A stretch of 64,000 bases of DNA from an uncultured Bacteroidota bacterium (GTDB taxonomy: Bacteria > Bacteroidota > Bacteroidia > Bacteroidales > P3). Below, piece after piece: positions 55,601 through 63,328 of this stretch (positions within the stretch are counted from its first letter, which is position 1; every line of letters begins with the position of its first letter). The notes below the pieces were generated by a model that saw only the letters and a list, made by a program, of their open reading frames with translations, did not search any database and was not told where the DNA came from. The stretch is from NCBI GenBank assembly GCA_902776365.1, contig CACYPU010000003.1, forward strand, positions 186,001 to 250,000, in the 5' to 3' direction. Both the position numbers and the translations under genes were made by a program.

Positions 55601-55911
55601 GGAACATGATGCCAGATGGTGGTATCGCTGGCCATGATTTCGATCTGAGCCTCGTCCGAAAGGAAGTTACCATAGAAGGCGGTGAGGTAGTCGGTGCTGG
55701 CCGATTTGAGGAAGAGACCACCAGTGGTGGCGCCGACGTAGATGGTGGTGCCGTTGGTGTCCTGTCTGTCGACGACGAAACTGGAGACCTGACCACCGAC
55801 ATTGTCGGGACCGATTTCATAGAAACGGCCGCCGGTTTGAGCGTTAACAACGCCTCCGGCCAAAGTCATTAGGCCCACATAGAGGCCGAGAAGTACTTTG
55901 TTTCTTTTCAT
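52654..55911 (-). CDS. Large T9SS-secreted beta-propeller-like protein
   Basis: 1085 residues. Signal peptide about 1-24 (ending VVNAQ). The body (about 30-960) holds repeated VGATTGGLF, IGGTDVLVG and VGTSKGVFTK strands, each a glycine-turn blade as in sialidase/Vps10/BNR-type propellers. A type A T9SS sorting domain (LNKINLYPNPVTDEAHL onward) occupies about 1010-1085, ending KMMVR. Predicted to be exported and anchored at the surface. No catalytic motif is certain. Strong codon bias leaves a spurious 1062-codon antisense frame. Confidence 0.9.
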   Translation of the reverse strand: MKRNKVLLGLYVGLMTLAGGVVNAQTGGRFYEIGPDNVGGQVSSFVVDRQDTNGTTIYVGATTGGLFLKSASTDYLTAFYGNFLSDEAQIEIMASDTTIWHHVPCNINGSAVSLPINAMVQGPDNTIYIGTGNDDYPFGNTYGKMSVKGMGIYLYNPTTATFQLLPNTENFASVHALDYVYVDGVLYLYAATNSGLYRWRHIDGSNDWNQTPTPVFNGKVDQFVISRVHNTAFFSSGNQLYRIGNVVAAANQLNPINISSSNPAFGGSNSCIKLAVSQTDTTYLYAMVINANGYMDALYLTNNEQTWSTLTTSSIMPITYNSGKTCGAIAVDPGNPRRVIIGGTDVLVGEGFVEGSYYQWTTVSASEFSLNYGDYMSTVYNNSSFIHSGIHQIVPVYHVDEGGAYHTYYFATDGGVYSGVYTEEFGFLNFINENRGLNNLQINGLAVCPDGSIISGASNNACPIIETHLDHNVADSNYSESNLTWYHDGTLVLNHEANVLWTETGGAVAASAFQQVKPLSRRTIFTSSNGGFFGRSYADYLNYTNTTTWTISSSFMGDQIVNGPAIGSISLWETDNNTIFNDSITCSVDTLGVIYRPKNGKYDTILLAPKGRNYAAYVVYNEDGTRDTVAYPGAVGYAGSFKIMPGDMTYFNSRANADYPIQHVFTHTQLAKEHILLQNPLQARMLVIADQKPSGMGAADPTTTCVWLSWTPTDFTKVYDETEFNSGNFEGQSIWCPIYAINRSLSHTQTHFPRYAVMSRDGRFVYVSVYDTAAHASMLVRISNLENMDFSTALTDKEISDRTMVGVSESPLHVDTILYNNNVWFPRPISNIVVDPRDGQDRLVITFEDFSNDFANVAIIDNPGSNSMNIELVPLSDPTIPAYCALVEDSTGTIYVGTSKGVFTKKGNASWQAYSKIQGVPVTAICQQTRKLPVRHNITHTGITQNDFAFAKTKWPRAIYFGTYGRGIFMDMQYVTDFSNEIVDSADYTPTVDIPTVHTVGLNKINLYPNPVTDEAHLDLNAVAAGNAQLRVYDINGRLVMDRYLGFVAEGAHTFTLNTQGFAKGMYLINLTISGHTATAKMMVR

Positions 55912-55964
55912 AATATATTAGTAATTAATTAATTATTTTATTTTCTTCATGAACAATTAACGTA

Positions 55965-55972
55965 CAAAGATA
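55965..55972 (-). promoter_or_regulatory. -7 box of the 1085-residue gene
   Basis: TATCTTTG on the minus strand, 53 bp before the start at 55911; no exact -33 TTTG. Confidence 0.55.
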
Positions 55973-56037
55973 CACTTTTTTCTTAATATATAAAATAAAT
56001 ATACATTATTTTTGCATTTTTTTCAACAGAACCGCCC

Positions 56038-56068
56038 CTGCGGATTGTCCCCTGAGGGAAATCCGCAG
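56038..56068. repeat. Stem-loop between surface-protein genes
   Basis: CTGCGGATT (56038-56046) pairs with AATCCGCAG (56060-56068), with an inner TCCC/GGGA stem and CTGA loop and one bulged G. It lies between the upstream region of the 1085-residue gene and the 11-bp array. There is no T-run. Confidence 0.6.
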
Positions 56069-56095
56069 GCCGTTTCCGTCCTAACCAATGGTCAA

Positions 56096-56191
56096 TCTGT
56101 TGTTCGTCTGTTGTTCGTCTGTTGTTCGATTGTTGTTCGTTTTTTAATCGAGCAACAATCGAACATGTACTGAACAAATACTGAACAAATG
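56096..56191. repeat. Inverted array of 11-bp units, 4 + 4 (TTGTTCG core)
   Basis: Left units 56096-56106, 56107-56117, 56118-56128 and 56129-56139 (TCTGTTGTTCG type), 8-nt centre 56140-56147, right units 56148-56158, 56159-56169, 56170-56180, 56181-56191 (TCGAGCAACAA to CTGAACAAATG). The layout matches the arrays at 3435 and 15126, but the core sequence differs. It lies in the gap downstream of the 797-residue gene. Confidence 0.8.
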
Positions 56192-56233
56192 CACTAGGAT
56201 ATAGCCATTACATCCTGTGCGACAGACAACAAG

Positions 56234-58627
56234 CTACCTAATCACCACCACTTTGCGGGCGGGATGGTTGCCAATTTTAATCATATAGGCACCGCTGGCT
56301 GGAGCGTCGAACCGGAGGGGGAAAAAATCGTCGCGCCTGGTGGCAAGGAGACGGCCGTTGATATCATAGAGACTCACGGGGTTTCCTTCAGCACCCTCCA
56401 CAACGATTTGCCCGTCGTTGATGTACACTTTGGCATTCAACGCATCGACATCGCCTATACCTTCCTCGTGGATATAGACGGTGTCATGCTGCCAAACGGT
56501 GTCATAAATGTATGTGTTGATTATTGTGGTGTCGTAAGTGTAAGTGTTATAAATATTTGTGTCGAATTGGTATGTGTTTACGATGGTGGTGTCAAATACA
56601 TGAATGGTTATCAAGAGGGTATCATGTACATAGTTGTTTACGAAGGTGGTATCGTGTACGTATTGGTTCACAAATTGCATCAATGTGTCGTGAATGTAGT
56701 TGTTGATGTAGGTGGTGTCGTGGGTATAGTGGTTAAAATAGACTGTATCAATAATTGTGTCGTGCAGGTATGTGGTTCCATTCAGGAAGAGAGCCGTGAA
56801 CGCTGTGTCTTGTGTAATAGTTACCGTACGAGGATTGAAGTTATTGCCATCGCTCCAACGGAGGAAAGCATTGTTGCCGTTGGCTGTAGCCGTAAGGGTC
56901 AACTGTGAGAAATAGTCATAGTTGCCTATGTTGCCACTATTGCCGATACGCACCGTTCCGCCGCCGTCGCTATATACTGCTACAGAATGCTGCTCTGCGG
57001 CGAAGTAGGCGGTAAACGTTCCGTTGTTTGTAACCGTAAGCGTCAATGGGTTGCCTCCGAGAGTTGCACCATTTGATGATTGCCAATACAGGAAAGTGAA
57101 GTGCTCGTTTGGAGTGGCTGTAAGTGTTACCGTCTCACCATAATGCACAGTATCCGTGCCGTCAACCGTACCACGCAGACTATTGTTTGTCTGTGCCTTA
57201 ATGATATAGTCGATATATTCAAACATAGCGGTAAATGTCGTGTCTTGATAGACATTTATGGTACGGGGATTGGTGCTGACTCCGTCGCTCCAACCTGTGA
57301 AACGGCATCCTGTATTGGGGGTTGCCGATATAGAAGTGTTGGTGTTTTCATAGTAGGTGCCACCACCGCTGACGGTACCCATTGTGCTGTTATTTGAGCC
57401 GACTGAAACGATATATTGCGGTATGGGTTCAAAGAGAGCTGTAAAAGTAGTATCAGAGGTGACATAAACGCTTCGACTATATGATGAATAGCCGTCACTC
57501 CAGCCTATGAATCGGTATCCTGCGTGTGCATAAGCATGAAGAGATATGGAAGAACCATATTCCACTTCTCCACCGCCAGCAACATACCCCATCAAAGAAT
57601 CGTTTGCCAAAACACTGACCTCATGCCTTGTTTTCTCAAATACCGCTTGAAATTGCATATTCTCTGTTACCTGTACTATCAATGGATTGTCTGTTGAATA
57701 ATAGGTAGTTCCCCATGAATTGCTTTGTTTTTTCTTCCAACCCTTAAAAGAATAACCAACAGAGGGGGTGGCGGTAAGTGAAATTTCCTCAAGATAATCT
57801 TTTGTGTCGCCACCTGTTGCTGTCCCGTTGCCGTTCGAAGTTACACTGATTGTATATCGATTGGCGGTAAAGTAAGCTGTGAATGATGAGTTTTCTGTAA
57901 GCGTCAGCACACGCTGATAGTCGGTGCTGCCGTCATTCCAATGATCGAAGTGGTATCCATAGTTGGGTGTGGCAACAATAGTGTTACCGCAAGAGTTTAC
58001 TATGGCAATTCCCATTGTGCTATCGGCTGTACTTACGGAGGCCGTATATGTTGCTGCCATTTCGGTAATGTTGGCAAACTGGCTCCATCCCGTCGCAGCG
58101 GCATACGTGGATGCCGTTCCGCATGGAACATTTACAGTAATGTTAGCACTAACCCCATAAAAGGAATTATTGTTCGCTGTACAATAGGTACTATAGATTG
58201 TAATGCTATTGAGCGACGAACATTCACCAAAAGCATAGGATTCTATACTACTAACAGCTTTACCAATAGAAACCGAACTGAGATTTGTACATCCTGTAAA
58301 TGCAGATCCTACTCTTGTTATGCTATCAGATATTTCGACAGAAGTCAATCCTGTACAATACCTAAAAGCATAGTTTGAAATCTCTCGAATATTCCATTTT
58401 ACACCATTATGTATAATGGAGCCAGGTATTACCATTACACCTGTTGGCCTATCGCTGTAATAGTTGTTTGAATACCCTGGGTTTGGACATGTTATATCAA
58501 CACATCCCATTTCGTTAAAGGAAAAGAATAATGTTTGACCACTTGGAATGGTTTCGGAGAAGTCATAGGCTAAAGCCATCTGCATACATGTGGCGATAGC
58601 GATGAAAAAAAATAATAAACGTTTCAT
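56234..58627 (-). CDS. Secreted surface protein with LRR, InlB-like and HDT repeats
   Basis: 797 residues. Signal peptide about 1-20 (ending ALAYDF). BspA-like leucine-rich repeats (about 70-160, NYAFRYCTGLTSVEISDSI type) precede about six InlB B-like repeats (about 190-600, each with GYxFxGWSDG and FTALF). A threonine/tyrosine-rich region of HDT-containing decapeptide repeats follows (about 605-705), then a C-terminal sorting-type domain (about 715-797, SLYDINGRLLATR, ending KVVVIR). Middle region has lower GC than most of the window. Probably a surface adhesin. Start overlaps the upstream gene's stop. Confidence 0.85.
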   Translation of the reverse strand: MKRLLFFFIAIATCMQMALAYDFSETIPSGQTLFFSFNEMGCVDITCPNPGYSNNYYSDRPTGVMVIPGSIIHNGVKWNIREISNYAFRYCTGLTSVEISDSITRVGSAFTGCTNLSSVSIGKAVSSIESYAFGECSSLNSITIYSTYCTANNNSFYGVSANITVNVPCGTASTYAAATGWSQFANITEMAATYTASVSTADSTMGIAIVNSCGNTIVATPNYGYHFDHWNDGSTDYQRVLTLTENSSFTAYFTANRYTISVTSNGNGTATGGDTKDYLEEISLTATPSVGYSFKGWKKKQSNSWGTTYYSTDNPLIVQVTENMQFQAVFEKTRHEVSVLANDSLMGYVAGGGEVEYGSSISLHAYAHAGYRFIGWSDGYSSYSRSVYVTSDTTFTALFEPIPQYIVSVGSNNSTMGTVSGGGTYYENTNTSISATPNTGCRFTGWSDGVSTNPRTINVYQDTTFTAMFEYIDYIIKAQTNNSLRGTVDGTDTVHYGETVTLTATPNEHFTFLYWQSSNGATLGGNPLTLTVTNNGTFTAYFAAEQHSVAVYSDGGGTVRIGNSGNIGNYDYFSQLTLTATANGNNAFLRWSDGNNFNPRTVTITQDTAFTALFLNGTTYLHDTIIDTVYFNHYTHDTTYINNYIHDTLMQFVNQYVHDTTFVNNYVHDTLLITIHVFDTTIVNTYQFDTNIYNTYTYDTTIINTYIYDTVWQHDTVYIHEEGIGDVDALNAKVYINDGQIVVEGAEGNPVSLYDINGRLLATRRDDFFPLRFDAPASGAYMIKIGNHPARKVVVIR

Positions 58628-58995
58628 AATTCACTTGTTATATTGTTTATATTCTTTGATACAATGGTCTTAAGATCTTGAATTGTTCCAAACTCTATAT
58701 TCTTGAATTCCCCATTGCCTATTTTGTACATCCAAGCATACAACTGATCTCCATCTGTATTAAAACAATCCTTCATCTTCTTCCACTTGTACGATTTTGA
58801 AGTATTGTTTGTAATCGAGGTGTTTATATGCTTTGACAAAAGCAAGTCGATTGTAAAGTATGGCACTTCTGTTTCCAAAATCTCATGTAGTCTCTCAATA
58901 GACATATCTTTCCCAGATATTTCTTTGAAATGGTGCACCCGTTCATCGAAGAATGGCCACTTATAGTTTTTCTTAAGTTTCTTTGAAGTAAACAT
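58624..58995 (-). CDS. Small basic protein of unknown function
   Basis: 123 residues, rich in Lys, Asn, Ile and Phe; predicted helical, no signal peptide or known motif. Low GC like the adjacent surface-protein gene, with which it overlaps by 4 bp (ATGA), so the two are coupled. It starts 81 bp downstream of the terminator of the candidate RNA at 59076-59379, and may be the first gene of a transcript that reads through that terminator. Confidence 0.6.
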   Translation of the reverse strand: MFTSKKLKKNYKWPFFDERVHHFKEISGKDMSIERLHEILETEVPYFTIDLLLSKHINTSITNNTSKSYKWKKMKDCFNTDGDQLYAWMYKIGNGEFKNIEFGTIQDLKTIVSKNINNITSEL

Positions 58996-59075
58996 TACAT
59001 TTCTATTTTTGAGTCATTAATTATTCTGCACGACTCCCGAGATGCGGATTGTTGTTAACCATCAATGAAACATAT

Positions 59076-59116
59076 AAAAAAGAAGCGCGGGAATCTGCTA
59101 CTTTGCTTATCCCGCG
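59076..59116 (-). terminator. Terminator of the candidate RNA
   Basis: CGCGGGA (59086-59092) with TCCCGCG (59110-59116), 17-nt loop, and six T on the minus strand (complement of 59076-59081). Confidence 0.8.
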
Positions 59117-59379
59117 AATAGAGGCCTTCGCATTGCCTTTGGTTACAGAATAAGCAATGCCGAAGCCCACGCATTATGGATATAGTATTAACTATAAGCC
59201 AACCTGTGGACGAAGAACATTGCGTTATTGCGGTAACCTGAAGAAGTTGCGAAGTTCCTATTCGCCGCAGATAAAACGCTGTTACAACGTCTTTCTTATA
59301 TGTAGGTCATTCCCTACGGGTCGAGTCCCGTCCACTTATTCCCATCGCTCTTGAGGGGCTTCTGTGGTTCAGAAACGAC
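59076..59379 (-). ncRNA. Candidate structured RNA, about 300 nt
   Basis: A complete transcription unit on the minus strand: an exact Bacteroidota promoter (59414-59384), about 300 nt without a coherent ORF, and a terminator (59116-59076). Pairings, plus coordinates: GTGGA 59206-59210 with TCCAC 59331-59335; GCGTT/TGCGG 59222-59233 with 59265-59279; CTTCG plus CATTGC 59126-59136 with 59154-59165 (one bulge); GTAGG/CCTAC 59302-59317; TATAGT/ACTATA 59181-59196. I recognise no tmRNA, RNase P, SRP, 6S or riboswitch consensus. It is either a free small RNA or an attenuator leader for the gene at 58995. Confidence 0.65.
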
Positions 59380-59383
59380 GATG

Positions 59384-59414
59384 CAAAAATACAAAATGTT
59401 TTCGAACTAACAAA
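59384..59414 (-). promoter_or_regulatory. Promoter of the candidate RNA
   Basis: On the minus strand TTTG (59414-59411), 19 bp, TATTTTTG (59391-59384), exact consensus. Predicted start near 59379. Confidence 0.8.
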
Positions 59415-59483
59415 AAAAACTTTTCTTTAGGCATGCGGGAGTGACGAAGCAAATGTTATTTTTTATTAAAAAGTACAATAAAG

Positions 59484-59503
59484 TTATAACTTTTAAGTTA
59501 TAA
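59484..59503. promoter_or_regulatory. Inverted repeat before the Bat operon
   Basis: TTATAACTT (59484-59492) and AAGTTATAA (59495-59503) are perfect 9-bp inverts separated by 2 bp, 36 bp before moxR. No TAnnTTTG box is visible nearby. Possible operator. Confidence 0.4.
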
Positions 59504-59538
59504 ACGGTGCGTGAACAAGAAAAGAAATAATAGATAGT

Positions 59539-60543
<1,005 letters not shown>

Positions 60544-60571
60544 TTCAGTGTTTAGTGTTCAGTGTTTAGTA
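60544..60571. repeat. 7-bp tandem array (TCAGTGT/TTAGTGT)
   Basis: TCAGTGT, TTAGTGT, TCAGTGT, TTAGTA in 7-bp register fill the gap between moxR and the DUF58 gene. Confidence 0.65.
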
Positions 60572-60577
60572 TAAGCA

Positions 60578-61462
60578 ATGGACGAAGAAATCATAAAGAA
60601 AGTACGGAAGATTGAAATCAAGGCCCGGGGACTGAGTCAGCAGCTGTTCTCGGGAGAGTACCATTCTGCCTTCAAAGGGAGGGGTATGGCGTTTAGCGAG
60701 GTGCGAGAGTACCAGTATGGTGACGACGTGAGAAGTATCGACTGGAATGTGACGGCGAGGTTGGCGCATCCTTATGTGAAAGTGTTCGAGGAGGAAAGGG
60801 AATTGACTGTGATGCTGGTGGTGGATGTGAGCGGGAGCGGGTGGTTCGGCACCCGGATGGAATTCAAAGAGGATTTGGCTACAGAGGTGGCGGCAACACT
60901 GGCATTCAGCGCGATAGCAAACAATGACAAGGTGGGGATGATTTTGTTCAGCGACAGAATCGAGCGGTTTATTCCGCCCAAGAAAGGTCGGACACATATT
61001 CTGAGAATCATCAGGGAATTGACGACCTTCCGCCCGGAAGGCAGAGGGACAGACATGGGTCTGGCTCTGAAATACTTCTCGAATGTGATGAAGAGGCGGT
61101 GCACCATGTTTCTGTTGAGCGACTTTCTGGAAAACGGGGAGATGAGAAACGAGGATTGGGTGGATGCGCTAAAGATGGCCGCAGGAAAGCACGATGTAGT
61201 GGCGCTAAGGCTTGTGGACAAGGGAGAACGGATGCTTCCGAACCTTGGATTGGTGAAGTTTTACGATCCCGAGAACGGTAGCACGATGTGGGTGGACACC
61301 AGCAAAAAGAAAGTGAGAGAGTTGGCTGCCGCACGTTTTTCGGAACACGAGGAAAAGGTGGACAAGTTGCTGCAACGCTACGGCGTGGATGTGGCGACTC
61401 TGACAACGGGAGAAGATTTTGTGAAGCCGCTGAGGAGGATGTTCGGACTCAGGGCTAATTGA
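60578..61462 (+). CDS. DUF58 domain protein
   Basis: 294 residues. GRGMAFSEVREYQYGDDVRSIDWN (two parts, about 29-52) is the DUF58 signature, and MLVVDVSGSGWFGT (about 82) is a VWA-like strand with a partial MIDAS. Cytoplasmic or membrane-associated partner of MoxR; function inferred from the operon. It follows moxR by 34 bp. Confidence 0.94.
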   Translation: MDEEIIKKVRKIEIKARGLSQQLFSGEYHSAFKGRGMAFSEVREYQYGDDVRSIDWNVTARLAHPYVKVFEEERELTVMLVVDVSGSGWFGTRMEFKEDLATEVAATLAFSAIANNDKVGMILFSDRIERFIPPKKGRTHILRIIRELTTFRPEGRGTDMGLALKYFSNVMKRRCTMFLLSDFLENGEMRNEDWVDALKMAAGKHDVVALRLVDKGERMLPNLGLVKFYDPENGSTMWVDTSKKKVRELAAARFSEHEEKVDKLLQRYGVDVATLTTGEDFVKPLRRMFGLRAN

Positions 61463-61493
61463 AAATAGGAAACTTAATATATTAGGTAAAGAG

Positions 61494-62342
61494 TTGCGAA
61501 AGATTGTCATAATAGGGCTGATAGGCTTGATGAACCTGTTGGGCGAAGTTCATGGGCAGCATGCTGCCTCCTTGAGCCGGGACACCATTGTGCTTGGAGA
61601 CACAACGGTGCTAACAGTAGAGGGTATAGACAGCAGCCTATGGTCAGTGGTCAGTAATCAGTATATTGAGGTACTAAAAGAGGAGTTGTCCAATGGTACA
61701 GGCAAGTACTGGTTGACAAGCTACGACCCCGGGGTACGCTACGTCAAATGGGGAGAGAGTGATTCGCTGAGGCTGGTGGTGCTCGGGGTGGACATCGACC
61801 CCAACTCCGACGAACCGAAAGAGTCCGCCGATATTGAAGACATTGCCGAGATAGAAGAGGAGGAATGCTCTCTTTGGAACATATTACTTCCTCTGGCAGT
61901 GGTTCTGCTCATCGGAGGGCTGCTGCTGTGGTGGTGGAAGCGGAAATCGAAGAAGAACGTTGAAACCATCGAACAACCTGCTGTAGCGCTGACAGCCGAA
62001 GAGCGGACGCTGGCAAGACTGGAGGCTTTGAGAAAGGAAAACCTCTGGCAAGTTGGCAAAGTGAAGGAGTATTATACGGGAATCACGGACATACTCCGCG
62101 AATACATCGAGGAGACAACGGGTATTCACGCCACAGAGATGACCAGCGAGGAGTGCATCAATGCGTTGGCGTGTAAAGGCACACCTGCTGATGCGACAAC
62201 ATTCTTGAACAACATTTTTGCTACAGCAGATTTGGTGAAGTTTGCAAAGGGGGAGCCCTCGAAAGAGGAGCACGATAAGACCTATGAGACAGCTGTGACC
62301 TTTGTGCAGCTAAACGTTAACAGAGAGAAGTCAGATGAGTAA
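61494..62342 (+). CDS. BatD-like membrane protein
   Basis: 282 residues. A signal peptide (about 1-22, from a TTG start) precedes a periplasmic part (about 23-125, acidic near the end). One membrane segment follows (about 128-149, LLPLAVVLLIGGLLLWWW), then a cytoplasmic domain (about 155-282). The layout and place between DUF58 and BatA resemble DUF4381/BatD-type proteins. No ATG gives the leader, so TTG at 61494 is preferred. Residues 49-57 come from a 7-bp repeat. The stop overlaps batA by 8 bp. Confidence 0.72.
   Translation: MRKIVIIGLIGLMNLLGEVHGQHAASLSRDTIVLGDTTVLTVEGIDSSLWSVVSNQYIEVLKEELSNGTGKYWLTSYDPGVRYVKWGESDSLRLVVLGVDIDPNSDEPKESADIEDIAEIEEEECSLWNILLPLAVVLLIGGLLLWWWKRKSKKNVETIEQPAVALTAEERTLARLEALRKENLWQVGKVKEYYTGITDILREYIEETTGIHATEMTSEECINALACKGTPADATTFLNNIFATADLVKFAKGEPSKEEHDKTYETAVTFVQLNVNREKSDE
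61639..61666. repeat. 7-bp tandem repeat inside the BatD-like gene
   Basis: GGTCAGT, GGTCAGT, AATCAGT, ATATTGA in 7-bp register, translated as LWSVVSNQY, nearly the same peptide as in the ABC transporter (28013-28050). Confidence 0.7.
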
Positions 62343-63324
62343 CATAACGTTTGCATATCCGTGGGTGCTGGCAGGGCTGGCAATTGTTCCCGTGATGGTC
62401 GTGTGGTGGCTATGGAAGTATCGGAAACAGGAGGCCGCTTTGCAGCATTCAAGTTTGTCGCTTTTCGCAGGCCTTAAGAAAAGCCTGCGACAGCGACTAC
62501 GGTGGCTGCCCTATGCACTACGAACGGTAGCAGTGGCTGCGCTGATAGTGGCTCTGGCGCGCCCACAAAGCGATTTGAGTCGCCAGGAAACCTCTATGGA
62601 GGGTATCGACATCGTCGTCGCGTTGGACGTCTCCAGCAGCATGCTCGCGGAAGATTTCAAGCCCAACCGCCTCGAGGCCGCCAAGAAGGTGGCGGCAGAT
62701 TTTGTGGAAGGCCGCAAGAACGACCGTATCGGTCTGGTGGCTTTTGCGGGAGAAGCCTACACGAAGGTGCCGCTAACTGTTGACCGCCAGGTGCTGCAAG
62801 AGCAACTGAAGGGGTTGAAACTGGGGTCTATGAGCGATGGTACAGCGCTCGGCGACGGCACAGCAACAGCCATCAACAGAATAAAGGACAGCGAAGCCAA
62901 GAGCAAAGTGATTATCCTGCTGACAGATGGTGTAAACAACCAAGGAAGCGTCGACCCGATGAACGCTGCTGAGATTGCCGCCATGTACGACATCAGACTC
63001 TATACCATCGGCATGGGCTCGCGAGGGACGGCGCCCTACCCCCTGCGCGACCAGTTCGGGAGGGTCCACTACCAAAATATGGAAGTGGAAATTGACGAAG
63101 AACTGCTGAAAGAAATGTCGACAGCAACAAAGGACGGCCAATATTTTCGGGCAACAGACAAGAAGAAACTGGAGGAAATCTTCAGCCAGATTGACCAAAT
63201 GGAGAAGAGCAAAATCAATGTGCTGCAGTTTTCGAAGAAGAAAGACGAGTTCATAGGGTTGTTGTGGCTGGCACTCATAGCCTTGGGACTGGAAGCGCTA
63301 GCACGCTGGACATTGAAAATATAG
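62335..63324 (+). CDS. batA: VWA-domain membrane protein BatA
   Basis: 329 residues. Two N-terminal membrane segments (about 8-28 and 60-80), a VWA domain with MIDAS ALDVSSSM (about 97-104) and TDGVNNQGS (about 200), and a last membrane segment (about 305-325). The domain faces the periplasm or cytoplasm depending on topology. Part of the Bacteroidota Bat system, linked in other species to envelope stress or oxygen tolerance. Overlaps the BatD-like gene by 8 bp. Confidence 0.93.
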   Translation: MSNITFAYPWVLAGLAIVPVMVVWWLWKYRKQEAALQHSSLSLFAGLKKSLRQRLRWLPYALRTVAVAALIVALARPQSDLSRQETSMEGIDIVVALDVSSSMLAEDFKPNRLEAAKKVAADFVEGRKNDRIGLVAFAGEAYTKVPLTVDRQVLQEQLKGLKLGSMSDGTALGDGTATAINRIKDSEAKSKVIILLTDGVNNQGSVDPMNAAEIAAMYDIRLYTIGMGSRGTAPYPLRDQFGRVHYQNMEVEIDEELLKEMSTATKDGQYFRATDKKKLEEIFSQIDQMEKSKINVLQFSKKKDEFIGLLWLALIALGLEALARWTLKI

Positions 63325-63328
63325 AAAA

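Noticed and set aside
52684..55872. A 1062-codon plus-strand frame antisense to the large T9SS protein
   Set aside because: The minus-strand gene has a signal peptide and a T9SS sorting domain; the antisense frame is low-complexity Val/Gly/Asp and results from codon bias.
55983..56177. 64-codon minus-strand frame over the 11-bp array
   Set aside because: Its Gln/Asn/Arg-rich product is just the translated repeat array.
59317..59330. tRNA T-arm-like CGGGTCGAGTCCCG
   Set aside because: No acceptor, D or anticodon arms fit around it on either strand; kept only as a hairpin of the candidate RNA.
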